64,000 nt of DNA from Candidatus Gastranaerophilales bacterium (GTDB lineage Bacteria > Cyanobacteriota > Vampirovibrionia > Gastranaerophilales > Gastranaerophilaceae), in NCBI GenBank assembly GCA_944326585.1, contig CALVEN010000001.1, forward strand, positions 124,001 through 188,000, given 5' to 3'. The notes beneath the pieces are model-generated. The model saw only the letters and a program-made list of their open reading frames with translations, did no database searches and had not been told where the DNA came from. Made by a program: the position numbers and the translations under genes. Below, piece after piece: positions 16,765 to 27,094 of this stretch; position 1 is the first letter of the stretch; every line of letters starts with the position of its first letter.

Positions 16765-18436
16765 TCACAGCTCCTGCAAGATTCAAAGTAACTTCTGCGC
16801 AAAATCCGCAGCCGGTGGAGGAGGATAATTCAATTTTGCCGTTCATGGCTTCCACAAGACCTTTTACAATAAAAAGTCCTAATCCTGTTCCGCGGGTTGT
16901 TCGGGTTGTATTATCTTCAAGTCTTATGAATTTCCCGAAAAGCCGCTGGAGTTTGTCTTTCGGAATTACATCACAGTCGTTTTTAACAAGAATTCTTGCT
17001 TTATTGTCACGCATATCAGCTTCTACACGGATGACGGAGTCTGGATAAGAGTACTTTACCGCGTTTTCAAGCAGGTTGACAAAAACCTGTTCCAGTCTGC
17101 CCTTGTCCGCCAATACCTGCGGAAAATCGTCTTGAATTTTTATAATTATTGTTCTGCCGTCTTTTTTACGCAAAAGCATTTCCGAGCGCTCAAGAATTTC
17201 AGGTAAATTAACCGGTTCATTCACTGTTTTTAATCTCATTCTTTCAATATCCGGAATGGTTAACAAATCCTCAATAAGCCGCTGAAGTTTTTCGGATTGT
17301 TCTTTAATAATACGGAGGGATTTTTGTTTGGTTTCTTCGTCAATTGTTATATCCTGCCTCATCAGGCGCGACGTGTAGCCCTGAATGCTTGTCAGAGGTG
17401 TTCTGAGTTCATGGCTTACTGTATCTATCAAATTTGACCTGAATTCGTTTAATTCTTTTAATTCCACGTTATTTTTCTGTAGCTGAAGGTAGGATTTATG
17501 GATTGCGTTAGCCATTTTGTTAAATTCAAATGCCAAAAATATAATTTCGTAAGGTGTAAATGCCGTTGTCAAAAGTCTAATCTGCCGGTTATAGTTTCCC
17601 TTGGAAATCGCGATAATACCCTTGAAAAGTTGGCGGATATTGATATAAAGATAATAAGTATACAAAGCTGAAACAAATAAAATTGTAATTGTTGCCGCAA
17701 GAACCGAAAGAATAATTTTTAATCTGTTGTCGTTAATTGTACTGTTTGTAATGTCTTCGGTTGTATTTACGATAATTGTAATTTTAGGATCTTCTTTTGT
17801 AACATAAACAATTGGCTGGTTTTTGACATCGCCGAAAATCACCGGATCATCAAATTTGCGGTATTTGGGCAAAAGTTTCATTGTTTTTTGGAAAACGTCA
17901 TCTGTAAAGTTGTGTTCTGCAATAAGCTGTTCATTCTCATCCAGAACGTAAATTTGTCTTGTGTCTTCATCAAGAGATTTAAACAGTTTTGCTCTCAAAT
18001 CTTTAACGTTGTATGTAATTGTCAGGTAATCACCGTTTTTTAATTTTGTATACAATACGGCTTTTTTGTTTTCGCGGCTGTGTTTGGTTATTTCATCAAG
18101 TTCGCTCTGGTACTTAACAATTATGATATCGTCGCAGCCCGTAACTTTTTTTTCAATGCTGTCTAAAAAGTCTTGTTTTTTTTGCGGCGTATCAAGATAA
18201 TTAAGAGTATACGCAACTTGACTTAAAGTCATTTGATTTTGGCTTATAAAAAAATCTATTTCATCAGAAACCATATTTGCAATCAATACAGCAGTTTGTC
18301 TTAATTGTGACCTTACGGACTGCTGGTTAATATTGTTTATGATGAATCCGCTTATTGTCATAGGAATAAGCACGGAAAAGAAAAATACAATCGCGATTTG
18401 TTCTACAATTTTAAGTCGTTTAAACTTGAAAGCCAT
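16739..18436 (-). CDS. Membrane sensor histidine kinase
   Basis: 565 residues. A transmembrane helix near 12-35, an extracytoplasmic sensor region (about 36-245), a second helix near 250-270, a HAMP-like linker, a HisKA domain with phospho-accepting His in TVSHELRTPLTSI (near residue 341) and an HATPase domain with NLLENAVKYS and TRGTGLGLFIVKGLV. The signal is unknown. Three bases separate it from the response regulator upstream, which is surely its partner. Confidence 0.9.
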   Translation of the reverse strand: MAFKFKRLKIVEQIAIVFFFSVLIPMTISGFIINNINQQSVRSQLRQTAVLIANMVSDEIDFFISQNQMTLSQVAYTLNYLDTPQKKQDFLDSIEKKVTGCDDIIIVKYQSELDEITKHSRENKKAVLYTKLKNGDYLTITYNVKDLRAKLFKSLDEDTRQIYVLDENEQLIAEHNFTDDVFQKTMKLLPKYRKFDDPVIFGDVKNQPIVYVTKEDPKITIIVNTTEDITNSTINDNRLKIILSVLAATITILFVSALYTYYLYINIRQLFKGIIAISKGNYNRQIRLLTTAFTPYEIIFLAFEFNKMANAIHKSYLQLQKNNVELKELNEFRSNLIDTVSHELRTPLTSIQGYTSRLMRQDITIDEETKQKSLRIIKEQSEKLQRLIEDLLTIPDIERMRLKTVNEPVNLPEILERSEMLLRKKDGRTIIIKIQDDFPQVLADKGRLEQVFVNLLENAVKYSYPDSVIRVEADMRDNKARILVKNDCDVIPKDKLQRLFGKFIRLEDNTTRTTRGTGLGLFIVKGLVEAMNGKIELSSSTGCGFCAEVTLNLAGAVNELYATGN

Positions 18437-18439
18437 AAA

Positions 18440-19150
18440 TTAACCCTCCGCAAAAGGTGTTAATTTGTAACCTACATTTGTGACAGTGTGTAAATATTTC
18501 GGATTTTTGGTATCAGGCTCAATTTTATTTCTCAAACCGCCTACATGAACCCTGAGCATTCGTACATCTTCGTTGCTGTCATAGCCCCAAACTTCATCCA
18601 ATAAGGTTGCAAGCGTAACAGGGTTATTAAAATGCTGCATAAGGCAATACAAAATTTCAAATTCCGTCGGGGTTAATTTAACTTTTTTATTGACTATGAC
18701 AGCTTCAAGAGTTTCAGGAGAAATAGTAATATCGCCGGCACTCAAAATTTCGTCAGAGAGTGAATTTTTTTCTTCTTCCATATTATTGCGGCGTAAAAGA
18801 ACGCGGATTCTTAAAAGAACCTCCTGAATATCAAAAGGTTTTACGAGATAATCATCAGCTCCGCAGTCAAAACCTTCGGTTTTATCGTCAATTGTCCCTT
18901 TTGCCGTAAGCATTAAAATAGGAATGGCGAGTTTTGCCTGACGGATGTTTTTACAGACGTCAAACCCGTTCATTTTTGGCATCATAACATCAAGCAGAAT
19001 CAGATCATAGGTGTTATTCAATGCTTTGTTAAGCCCTTCCAGACCGTCTTTTGCAGTGTCTACAAAATAACCGCTCTGAGCAATATCAAATTCCAAAAGT
19101 TCTCTGATTTCATCATCGTCATCGACTATTAAAATTCTTTTTTCAGACAT
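18440..19150 (-). CDS. OmpR-family response regulator
   Basis: 236 residues: receiver domain with the acidic pair near 10-12, phosphorylated Asp54 (LILLDVMMP), Thr in MLTAKG and Lys in LVKPFD; then a winged-helix DNA-binding domain (LTPTEFEILYCLM ... RVHVGGLRNKIE). Forms a two-component system with the kinase just downstream. A GGGG ribosome binding site precedes the ATG. Confidence 0.92.
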   Translation of the reverse strand: MSEKRILIVDDDDEIRELLEFDIAQSGYFVDTAKDGLEGLNKALNNTYDLILLDVMMPKMNGFDVCKNIRQAKLAIPILMLTAKGTIDDKTEGFDCGADDYLVKPFDIQEVLLRIRVLLRRNNMEEEKNSLSDEILSAGDITISPETLEAVIVNKKVKLTPTEFEILYCLMQHFNNPVTLATLLDEVWGYDSNEDVRMLRVHVGGLRNKIEPDTKNPKYLHTVTNVGYKLTPFAEG

Positions 19151-19209
19151 AAAACCCCGCTTTTTATTCTATTTTACTAAAATAAAAAGCTTTTATCAAG
19201 TAGTTTTTA

Positions 19210-19244
19210 TGTTTTATTTAGTTTATTTATGCTATACTTAACCT
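19210..19244 (+). promoter_or_regulatory. Extended -10 promoter placed for leaderless hom mRNA
   Basis: TGCTATACT ends at 19238, and six bases later comes the ATG of hom at 19245. No Shine-Dalgarno is present. Confidence 0.55.
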
Positions 19245-20522
19245 ATGGAAAATAAAAAAATTAAAATAGGGTTAATCGGTTTAGGTACTGTAGGGTCCGG
19301 TGTTTATAAAACGCTTCAGGCTTTTGATAATATTGAGGTTATCAAAATTGCCGTCAAGAATAAGAGTAAAAAGCGTAATATTCCGAATTTAGATGAAAAT
19401 TTGATTACCGATAATCCGTACGAAGTGGTTAATAATCCGGAAATTGATATTGTTTGTGAGCTTATAGGCGGTATGGAACCTGCGTATGACTTGATTATTA
19501 CAGCAATTAAAAACGGTAAGCATATTGTAACCGCAAACAAAGAACTTCTTGCAAAACGCGGAGTGGAGGTTTTCAATTTTGCGGAACAACATAATAAGGT
19601 TGTCCTGTATGAAGCGGCAATTGCTGGCGGAATTCCGATTATTATGCCGATAAAAACGATTCTTGCGGGTAATAAAATCAATAAAATAGAGGCTATTTTA
19701 AACGGCACGACAAATTATATTTTGACCAAAATGGATGTGCAGGGTGCATCTTATGATGATGTTTTGCAAGAAGCACAAAATTTGGGTTATGCTGAAACAG
19801 ACCCTACAGGTGACGTTGAAGGTTTTGACGCAGCTTATAAAATTACAACACTTGCAACTCTTGCTTTTAAAAAAAGAATAAAATTTGAAAATGTATACAG
19901 AGAGGGGATCACAAAAGTCCGCGCGGAAGATATGAAAGCGGCAAACGATTTGGGATATAAGATTAAACTCATTGCTTCCGCGAAAATGAATGAACAAGGC
20001 TATGCCGATGTCAGAGTTCATCCAATGCTTGTTTCAAAAGATTCCACGCTTGCGCATATAGATTATGTAACAAATGCTGTCAGCCTTACAGGTCACCCGA
20101 TAGGACATATAACCCTTTCAGGCCCGGGTGCAGGAGAACTTCCGACGGCAAGTTCCGTTGTCGGTGATATTCTGGCTATTGCGGCAGAACTCGGCACAAC
20201 GGATTATCTTTTGCCGATGATGCGCTGCTATCACGAAGATTTGGCGGATTGCGTAAATATTTTGGATACTGAAAATAAATATTATCTTTCTTTGAATGCT
20301 AAAAATAATAAAGGTGTTATCGGAAATATCGGGAATATTTGCGCAGAATGCGATATAAGCGTTGAAAGTATTGTTCAGAAAAATGTTTTGGGAAATAATA
20401 CTGCTGATATTACCGTAATTACGGAAATATGCAGGGAAAAAGATATGCAAAACGCCGTCAGAGCTTTTAAGGAAAGCAGTTTTATCAATAACGTTAACAG
20501 TTTAATAAGAGTGCAGGTGTAA
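19245..20522 (+). CDS. hom: Homoserine dehydrogenase
   Basis: NAD(P)H-dependent reduction of aspartate semialdehyde to homoserine, 425 residues. GLIGLGTVGSGVYK is the nucleotide-binding loop; AAIAGGIPIIMPIK, LNGTTNYILTKM and EADPTGDVEGFDAAYK-like TDPTGDVEGFDAAYKIT are the catalytic core; an ACT domain (about 350-425) suggests threonine feedback. thrC follows after three bases, and asd lies at 62.6 kb, together covering most of the threonine branch. Confidence 0.94.
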   Translation: MENKKIKIGLIGLGTVGSGVYKTLQAFDNIEVIKIAVKNKSKKRNIPNLDENLITDNPYEVVNNPEIDIVCELIGGMEPAYDLIITAIKNGKHIVTANKELLAKRGVEVFNFAEQHNKVVLYEAAIAGGIPIIMPIKTILAGNKINKIEAILNGTTNYILTKMDVQGASYDDVLQEAQNLGYAETDPTGDVEGFDAAYKITTLATLAFKKRIKFENVYREGITKVRAEDMKAANDLGYKIKLIASAKMNEQGYADVRVHPMLVSKDSTLAHIDYVTNAVSLTGHPIGHITLSGPGAGELPTASSVVGDILAIAAELGTTDYLLPMMRCYHEDLADCVNILDTENKYYLSLNAKNNKGVIGNIGNICAECDISVESIVQKNVLGNNTADITVITEICREKDMQNAVRAFKESSFINNVNSLIRVQV

Positions 20523-20525
20523 ATT

Positions 20526-21578
20526 ATGTATTATCAAGGACTTATAAATACTTTTAGGGAATATCTTCCGGTAAGCGAAAAAACTCCGGTTATAACTTTG
20601 AATGAAGGTAATACTCCATTAATTAAAGCGGACAATTTGGCGCGCAAAATAGGTTTGGAGGCTGAAATTTATTTGAAGTTTGAAGGTTCAAATCCTACAG
20701 GCAGCTTTAAAGACCGCGGTATGACAATGGCGGTTTCCAAAGCAAAAGAAGAAGGGTCTGAGGCTATAATATGTGCGTCAACCGGCAATACAAGCGCATC
20801 TGCTGCAGCATACGGTGCAAAAGGAGGCTTAAAAACGTATGTACTTATTCCGGACGGTTATATAGCACTCGGCAAACTTTCTCAAGCCATGATGTATGGC
20901 GCTGAAATTATTGCTATTCAGGGGAATTTTGATGAAGCGCTTGAGATGGTCAGAAAAATTTCCGATAATTACCCGATTACACTGGTGAATTCCGTCAATC
21001 CATACAGAATTGAAGGTCAAAAAACAGGTGCGTTTGAGATTTGTAACGCACTTGGCGATGCTCCGGATTATCATTTTATACCTGTCGGAAATGCCGGCAA
21101 TATTACTGCATACTGGAAAGGCTACAGGGAATTTTACTCACTCGGCAAGTCCAAAAAATTGCCGAAAATGATGGGATTTGAAGCCGAAGGCGCTGCCGCA
21201 ATTGTTAAAGGCGAAAGAATTATGCACCCTGAAACTCTTGCAACAGCTATAAGAATAGGCAATCCCGCAAGCTGGAAACAGGCAGAGGCAGCACGCGATG
21301 AAAGCGCCGGTATGATTAACTTTGTGACCGATGAAGAAATCGTAAAAGCTTATAAGTTAATAGCATCAACTGAAGGCGTCCTTGCTGAACCAGCAAGCGC
21401 AGCATCAGTTGCAGGTTTGATTAAATTTAAAGATAAAGTTAAACAGGGCTCTAAAATTGTTTGTATTTTGACAGGAAACGGTTTGAAAGATCCTGATAAT
21501 GCTATTAAATATTCTAATGCGGATGTCAAGAAAACGCCTGCGGATTTGACACAAATCCTTCAAGTGATGAATATTTAG
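20526..21578 (+). CDS. thrC: Threonine synthase
   Basis: PLP enzyme converting phosphohomoserine to threonine, 350 residues. PLP lysine in GSFKDRG (Lys62), [15 protein letters not shown] substrate loop, [15 protein letters not shown] phosphate-binding loop. Cotranscribed with hom. A homoserine kinase is not in this window. Confidence 0.93.
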   Translation: MYYQGLINTFREYLPVSEKTPVITLNEGNTPLIKADNLARKIGLEAEIYLKFEGSNPTGSFKDRGMTMAVSKAKEEGSEAIICASTGNTSASAAAYGAKGGLKTYVLIPDGYIALGKLSQAMMYGAEIIAIQGNFDEALEMVRKISDNYPITLVNSVNPYRIEGQKTGAFEICNALGDAPDYHFIPVGNAGNITAYWKGYREFYSLGKSKKLPKMMGFEAEGAAAIVKGERIMHPETLATAIRIGNPASWKQAEAARDESAGMINFVTDEEIVKAYKLIASTEGVLAEPASAASVAGLIKFKDKVKQGSKIVCILTGNGLKDPDNAIKYSNADVKKTPADLTQILQVMNI

Positions 21579-21611
21579 GAAAATTTATATATTTTATGGT
21601 ATAATCCTGTT

Positions 21612-22496
21612 ATGAAAAAATTGATTCTGACAGGATTATTTTTTGCATTATTATGTCCGTTTACGTTTGCTAATGAAATGACTGAGGATTATTTTGATAT
21701 AGCAACAAATTACTGTATTGACGGTAATTACAGTGAAGCCTTGAATTATCTTGATAAAATTTTGCTTGTTGAGCCTGAGAATAAAACCGTTGCAGATTTG
21801 AAAAACGGCTTAAGGCAGATTATACAGGGGAAAAATACTTCGTTTATTCTGCCGAAAAGTAATGCAGTAAAACAAGCGGTAAATTATAAAAAATCCGGAA
21901 ACAAGCAGGGAGAATTGACGGCTTTAACAGCTGCAAACGATTATTGGGCATATTATTTTCTCGCTCAATACTACCGTCAAAATAAAGATTATAATCAGGC
22001 AATCAATTATTTCGTAAAATCGGTTAATGCAAAGCCGAGTTTTAATCAGTGCTACCTTGAAATTGCCGTTTGCTACTTTGAACTCGGAAATTTTCAGCAG
22101 GCTGTCACTTATCTTAACCAGTATTTAAAAATTAATCCGCAAGATGATTTTGCATACGCACTAAAAGCACGTTGTGAGGCGAATTTGGATAATAATGACG
22201 ATGCTTTAAGTGATATTTTAACTGCAATAGCACTGGAAAATTCGGTTGATAACAGATTTTTGGAAGGAAAAATCCTTTACAATATGAAAAGATACCAGCA
22301 GGCAAAAGATAAACTTGAAAAATTGACTTCTGATATTCAGACGGCTGAGATTTATAAATATATCGGACTTTGTTATGACGGACTCGGAAATTACAACGAA
22401 GCGTTGAATAATCTTGATAAATCAATCCTCCTCTTTGATGACGACAAAACGGTTAATTCAAAGTATAATGAGATAAAAGCTAAAATCGGGAAGTAG
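21612..22496 (+). CDS. Exported TPR-repeat protein
   Basis: 294 residues: signal peptide (MKKLILTGLFFALLCPFTFA) followed by several tetratricopeptide repeats from about residue 25 onwards (YCIDGNYSEALNYLDKIL; ELGNFQQAVTYLNQYLKI; DGLGNYNEALNNLDKSI). Probably a periplasmic or surface scaffold; partner unknown. A TGGTATAAT box ends exactly six bases before the ATG, so the mRNA is probably leaderless. The metallophosphoesterase gene begins in the next base after the stop. Confidence 0.8.
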   Translation: MKKLILTGLFFALLCPFTFANEMTEDYFDIATNYCIDGNYSEALNYLDKILLVEPENKTVADLKNGLRQIIQGKNTSFILPKSNAVKQAVNYKKSGNKQGELTALTAANDYWAYYFLAQYYRQNKDYNQAINYFVKSVNAKPSFNQCYLEIAVCYFELGNFQQAVTYLNQYLKINPQDDFAYALKARCEANLDNNDDALSDILTAIALENSVDNRFLEGKILYNMKRYQQAKDKLEKLTSDIQTAEIYKYIGLCYDGLGNYNEALNNLDKSILLFDDDKTVNSKYNEIKAKIGK

Positions 22497-23480
22497 ATGG
22501 GACGCAGAAAAGAAAAATTTATAACTAAATTAAAAAACTGGGTATTTACGTTTATCCTTGTCGGGATAATGCTGTTTTGGGTACAAGGGTATACAAATGC
22601 GTCAGGTCTTAAATTTGTGCAGATTTCAGATGATCATTTTTTGAAAGATTCACCTAATACGACATTCAAAATGACGGCAGAATCTCCAAAGCTTTTGGAT
22701 GATGCAATCGACCAGGTCAATTTTACTCCAAATGTAAATTTTGTTATGTTCACAGGCGACTTGATAGACAAACCTTTTGAAAAAGAACTTCATGCAATTC
22801 TGCCTCATTTGAAAAACTTGAATGTACCTTGGTATTTTGCTTTTGGAAACCATGATATATGTGTCGGCGGTTATCTTACAAAAAGTATGTATTTGAGTAT
22901 TCTGAGGGAAAATAATCCTAATTTTACTTTTGAAAAACCTTATTATTCTTTTGTACCGAAAAAGGGTTATAAAGTTATTGTTCTTGATAGTATCATAGAT
23001 ACAGAAGTCACTGCAAACGGATATATTTATCCGGAGCAGTTGAAGTGGCTGGATGAAGAATTAAAAAATTCTCAAAAAGATATTGTTCTTATTTTTATGC
23101 ATGTACCTGTTATTGAGCCGTTTCCGAGTCCTAATCATAAGATGAGAAATGCCGGTGAGGTGCAGGCAATTATTGAAAAATATAAAAATCCTATAGGTGT
23201 TTTTACGGGTCACTATCATGCTGCGAAAATTATACAAAATAATAACGTTTTATATGTAAGTACGCCTTCTCTCGTGTCTTATCCGAATGCTTTCAGGGTT
23301 ATAAATATTGAAAACAGAAGAAATAAAGTTATATTTAATATAGAATTTAAGGAAACACGTTTGAAAAATGTTCAAAAACTTGCAAAACTTATGGTGTTTG
23401 CATCATCAATCTACAGTGGTGAAGAAAAAGATCAAAACGGAGTTTTTGTAATTAAAAAACAGCGAGGTGTTAATGAGTGA
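22497..23480 (+). CDS. Membrane-anchored metallophosphoesterase
   Basis: 327 residues. A basic N-terminus and one transmembrane helix (FTFILVGIMLFWVQGY) would place the catalytic domain outside the cytoplasm. Metal-binding motifs are in order: QISDDHF (normally D-x-H, here DDH), FTGDLID, FGNHD, FMHVP and FTGHYHAAK. Related to calcineurin-like phosphoesterases; the substrate is unknown. In an operon with the TPR protein upstream and an MBL-fold hydrolase downstream. Confidence 0.85.
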   Translation: MGRRKEKFITKLKNWVFTFILVGIMLFWVQGYTNASGLKFVQISDDHFLKDSPNTTFKMTAESPKLLDDAIDQVNFTPNVNFVMFTGDLIDKPFEKELHAILPHLKNLNVPWYFAFGNHDICVGGYLTKSMYLSILRENNPNFTFEKPYYSFVPKKGYKVIVLDSIIDTEVTANGYIYPEQLKWLDEELKNSQKDIVLIFMHVPVIEPFPSPNHKMRNAGEVQAIIEKYKNPIGVFTGHYHAAKIIQNNNVLYVSTPSLVSYPNAFRVINIENRRNKVIFNIEFKETRLKNVQKLAKLMVFASSIYSGEEKDQNGVFVIKKQRGVNE

Positions 23481-24396
23481 ATTCAGTTTAAAATTCAGGG
23501 GTGTCAGAGGAAGTTATCCTATTTCTTCTAAAGATTTTTTAGAATACGGAGGCAATACTGCCTGCATAGAAGTGAATGTTGGCGGGCATTTGATTATTCT
23601 TGATGCCGGAACAGGCATGATAAGTGTCGGCGATGAACTTATGGAAAAATATATTACATCGGGATTTACTCCTGAGGAAAGAACACCTGTCAGGGCTACC
23701 GTGCTTTTATCACATATTCATCAAGATCATATTCAGGGTTTTACGTTTTTCAGACCTTTGCATCTGAAATCAACCGTTCTTTCGGTTTTTGGTTCTGTTT
23801 GTGAAGAAGAAAATTTGTCCGATGAATTGTCAAATGTTTTGTTCGGAAAAACTTTTCCGCTGGATCTGGGGGATATTGCAGGAAAACTTGATATCAAAAA
23901 TATCACGTCAAATGATTTGATTATCTTAAGACACGGGTCAGAACCTATTATCTGTAAATCTCAGGAAAATATTTTGCCTGATGACGTTGTAATTTCGTGT
24001 TACAAGTCTTACGCCCATCCGCAAGAGGGGGTTATGATTTATAAAATTTATTATAAAGGAAAATCGGTTGTATATGCTACGGATAAAGAAAGTTATCTGG
24101 GCGGGGATAAAAAGTTGGTTGATTTTGCAAGGAATTGTGACATACTTATCCACGATGCGCAATATACAACGGAAGATTATCTGAATCAGTATTCTCCGAA
24201 ACAAGGTTACGGGCACTCCACTTTTGATATGGCTGTTGAAGCTCAAAGACAATCTAATGCCGGGGAACTTGTATTTTTCCATTTTGAACCCGGTTATGAC
24301 GATGAAAAACTCAACAGAATTAATGAACATTATTCTCAAAAATTCCCTGATAATGTCATAATGGCAAAAGAAGGTTTGCAGCTTGAAATTTTGTAG
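23473..24396 (+). CDS. MBL-fold metallohydrolase
   Basis: I chose the ATG at 23473, preceded by GCGAGGTG and overlapping the previous gene by eight bases. N-terminal FRGVRGSYP and GGNTACIEV are typical of the RNase Z-like/cyclic phosphodiesterase branch. Zinc motif SHIHQDHIQG, a later Asp in VVYATDKE and a His near the end (YGHSTFDMA; FHFEPGYDD) complete the site. Substrate unknown. Confidence 0.83.
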   Translation: MSEFSLKFRGVRGSYPISSKDFLEYGGNTACIEVNVGGHLIILDAGTGMISVGDELMEKYITSGFTPEERTPVRATVLLSHIHQDHIQGFTFFRPLHLKSTVLSVFGSVCEEENLSDELSNVLFGKTFPLDLGDIAGKLDIKNITSNDLIILRHGSEPIICKSQENILPDDVVISCYKSYAHPQEGVMIYKIYYKGKSVVYATDKESYLGGDKKLVDFARNCDILIHDAQYTTEDYLNQYSPKQGYGHSTFDMAVEAQRQSNAGELVFFHFEPGYDDEKLNRINEHYSQKFPDNVIMAKEGLQLEIL

Positions 24397-24417
24397 AAAA
24401 AAATTAATAATTGTGTA

Positions 24418-24969
24418 ATGAAAAAGTTTTGTTTAACAGCATTAATACTAATGTCTTTTTTAACATCGGCATATAAAAAGCCCGATGTATACGTTATTGA
24501 TGCTGAAAAAAATGCCTATATGCACAATAATTTGGGTTTGATGTATGTAAATGAAAAATGTTATTATGCTGCAATTCAAGAATATAAAATTGCCATAAGT
24601 TTAAATCCGAATACTCAGGCAACTGCCGTTTATTATAACAATCTCGGTGAAGTTTATCTTATAATAGGTTATCCTGATTACGCGCTTGATTGTTTCCAGA
24701 GAGCTTTGAAACAGTATAGTTTAAGCTTTAAATATTATCAAAACCTTGCCAAAACCTTTAAGGCGCTCGGTACAGTTGATGAACAGATTGCAAAATATTC
24801 AGACGGTTCCAATCCTTTAAACAAAGTTATGCTCGGGGTTTTGTATGCTCAAAAGGGTGAAACAAAAAGAGCCATTACAATTTTGGATGAATTTTGTATG
24901 ACGGAACCGGATTTGATAATTACACCGTCAATTAAAAAATACATAAAGGAACTGGTTTATCAACAATGA
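24418..24969 (+). CDS. Small exported TPR protein
   Basis: 183 residues with a short hydrophobic N-terminus (FCLTALILMSFLTSA) and two to three TPR units (YMHNNLGLMYVNEKCYYAAI; YYNNLGEVYLIIGYPDYAL). Its stop overlaps the start of the next gene as ATGA. Role unknown; likely envelope-associated. Confidence 0.75.
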   Translation: MKKFCLTALILMSFLTSAYKKPDVYVIDAEKNAYMHNNLGLMYVNEKCYYAAIQEYKIAISLNPNTQATAVYYNNLGEVYLIIGYPDYALDCFQRALKQYSLSFKYYQNLAKTFKALGTVDEQIAKYSDGSNPLNKVMLGVLYAQKGETKRAITILDEFCMTEPDLIITPSIKKYIKELVYQQ

Positions 24970-25634
24970 ACGTTAGAAAAAGACTTTTAGAGCTTCAAGA
25001 TAAGAAATACCAAAAATTTCATTCGGCTCTTGTGCCTAATATAGATAATGTTCTTGGGGTCAGGGTTCCGGATATCAGAAAAATTGCAAAAGAATTATCC
25101 AAAACTTCCGGCTGGCGGAATTATAAAGATGACCTGTATTATGAAGAATTAATGATACAGGGGCTTTTGATAGGTTATGCAAAAATTGAGGCAGCGGAGA
25201 GGCTTGTTTTGCTCGGGGAATTTGTTCCGAAAATTACAAGCTGGGGCGTGTGTGACGTTGTTTGTTCAAATTTGAAGTTTACAAATAAAAATAAATCGCT
25301 TGTCTGGGAATTTTTAAAAGATTATTTAAATTCCGACAAAGAATACGAAATTCGTTTTGGCGTTGTTATGTTATTGGATTATTTTTTGGATGATGAATAT
25401 ATTGACAGAGTCATAGAAATTTTAGATAAAATCAATCATGACGGCTATTACGCCAAAATGGCCGTTGCGTGGGCGTTTTCGATTTGTTTTGTAAAATATT
25501 GGGACAAAACCCTAAAATATTTTAAAAAGTCTGATGTTTCAAAATGGGTTTATAATAAATCAATTCAAAAAGCCTGCGAATCTTATAGAATTTCGGATGA
25601 TAAAAAAGAATTACTTAAAAAAATGAAAAAATAA
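24966..25634 (+). CDS. DNA alkylation repair (AlkD-like HEAT) family protein
   Basis: 222 residues. The family's LGVRVPDIRKIAKEL segment, EELMIQGLLIGYAK, WGVCDVVCSNL and the YYAKMAVAWAFSICFVK helix are all present. AlkD enzymes remove bulky alkylated bases using a HEAT-like fold. Enzymatic activity is inferred from the family. A bidirectional terminator follows. Confidence 0.83.
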   Translation: MNVRKRLLELQDKKYQKFHSALVPNIDNVLGVRVPDIRKIAKELSKTSGWRNYKDDLYYEELMIQGLLIGYAKIEAAERLVLLGEFVPKITSWGVCDVVCSNLKFTNKNKSLVWEFLKDYLNSDKEYEIRFGVVMLLDYFLDDEYIDRVIEILDKINHDGYYAKMAVAWAFSICFVKYWDKTLKYFKKSDVSKWVYNKSIQKACESYRISDDKKELLKKMKK

Positions 25635-25661
25635 AAGCCCTCAATTTTGAGGGCTTTTAAA
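25633..25661. terminator. Bidirectional terminator between converging operons
   Basis: AAAAGCCCTCA-ATTT-TGAGGGCTTTT, with T residues on the plus strand and, read in reverse, also on the minus strand. Confidence 0.9.
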
Positions 25662-25663
25662 AC

Positions 25664-26872
25664 TTATAGAGGTCTTAAAGAATTTTTGTAAATTTCTTCA
25701 ACCACCCCGCGGTCGTTTCCTGACGGTGCAATGTCTAAAAGACCGCTTAATGAAGGTGTAGTATAGACTAAATCAACGAGTTTTTCAACGTCACCTTCCG
25801 TAAAACCTTCATCTGTAAGTTTTTCGGTTACGCCGACTGAGAATAACCAATCCTGAACGCCTTTTGCAGCTTTTTCAGCTTCATCGGGATTGCCTGTTAG
25901 ACCGGCAACAATCGGTGACAAAATATCTGCAAGGATATTTGCTCTGTCTTTGTAAATTACTTTAATAACCGCAGGCAAAAGCATTGCAAGTCCCAGCCCG
26001 TGTGCGAGTTCGGGTTTGACGGCACTCAAAGGATGTTCAAGCGCGTGTGTATAATGTAATAAACCGTTATCAAAACATACTCCGCCCATCATTGCCGCAT
26101 AAGCCAGAAAATACCTTGCCTCCAAATCATCAGGATTTTCATTTGCTTTAGGCAGATATTTTGCGACGTCAGCAATAACTTCACGTGCAAGAGTTACGGC
26201 ATAAGGCGATGTAACAGTACTTGTAGCAGCTTCAACAACGTGGTTTACCGCATCAATTGAAACGTAGCGGGTTTGTTTCGGTGACAATTTGGTCATCAAT
26301 TGCGGATCATCAATTGCATACATCGGATAGATGCAGTCATAAGCAATTGCAGGTTTGAAATTCTTTTCCGGAACGGTTACAACAGCAAACCTGTTTGTTT
26401 CTGTGCCGGTACCGTGTGTAAGGTTGATTGAAACGATAGGTGCTGCTTTTTCCGGTGTAAATTTGAATTCGTATATATCATTAGCGTTTTTGTCCGGATA
26501 TTCAAGCAGAATAGCAACTGATTTGCCTGCATCTGTAGGTGAGCCGCCGCCGATTGCGATGACGCATTTTGCACCGAAATCGCGGGCTATTTTTGCTGCT
26601 TCATTAACGTGGTGTGTTGTCGGGTTTGGAGTCACCTGATCGTAATTTACGTAGCTTATATCGTTATTTTTGAGCGCTTTTTCAACATAATCCCATGCGC
26701 CTGTTGCTTTATAGGCATTTCGTCCTGACATTACGATAACTTTATCAATACCTTTTGTTTTCAAATCTTTTGCGATATCTTCAATTTTTTTGATTGCACC
26801 TACGCCGAAAAATACTGACGTGCGTGTTCTGATTTCGCGGACATCGTTAATATTAATGTCTTTTTCCCACAT
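25664..26872 (-). CDS. Iron-containing (group III) alcohol dehydrogenase
   Basis: 402 residues from the ATG at 26872. An ATG six codons upstream is rejected because the AAAGGAGAG ribosome binding site lies between the two. NAD(P) loop IGGGSPTDAGKSV and metal ligands within VSIDAVNHVVEA and LLHYTHALEHPL...HGLGLAM fit the family. A role in fermentative aldehyde or alcohol turnover is likely; substrate not determined. Confidence 0.88.
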   Translation of the reverse strand: MWEKDININDVREIRTRTSVFFGVGAIKKIEDIAKDLKTKGIDKVIVMSGRNAYKATGAWDYVEKALKNNDISYVNYDQVTPNPTTHHVNEAAKIARDFGAKCVIAIGGGSPTDAGKSVAILLEYPDKNANDIYEFKFTPEKAAPIVSINLTHGTGTETNRFAVVTVPEKNFKPAIAYDCIYPMYAIDDPQLMTKLSPKQTRYVSIDAVNHVVEAATSTVTSPYAVTLAREVIADVAKYLPKANENPDDLEARYFLAYAAMMGGVCFDNGLLHYTHALEHPLSAVKPELAHGLGLAMLLPAVIKVIYKDRANILADILSPIVAGLTGNPDEAEKAAKGVQDWLFSVGVTEKLTDEGFTEGDVEKLVDLVYTTPSLSGLLDIAPSGNDRGVVEEIYKNSLRPL

Positions 26873-27007
26873 AATAAACTCTCCTTTCATTTTATATTCA
26901 TATTGTAATTCATAAATTTATCTTTTGCAATAAACAGCAATGTTTTTGAAATAGAATTTTTTGGGTTGAGTATTTTATAAAGATATTTCTATTGTTGTTA
27001 TCCCCCC

Positions 27008-27036
27008 TTGCATAATTTTCAAAAATAGTGTATAAT
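27008..27036 (+). promoter_or_regulatory. Promoter of the zinc-ribbon gene
   Basis: TTGCAT (27008-27013), 17-bp spacer, TATAAT (27031-27036). Leader of about 50 bases with AGGAG before the ATG at 27095. Confidence 0.7.
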
Positions 27037-27094
27037 CACAAGAATAAAAGGAATTAAGGTTTCTTTTTAGTATTAACAAATCAGGAGAAAAACC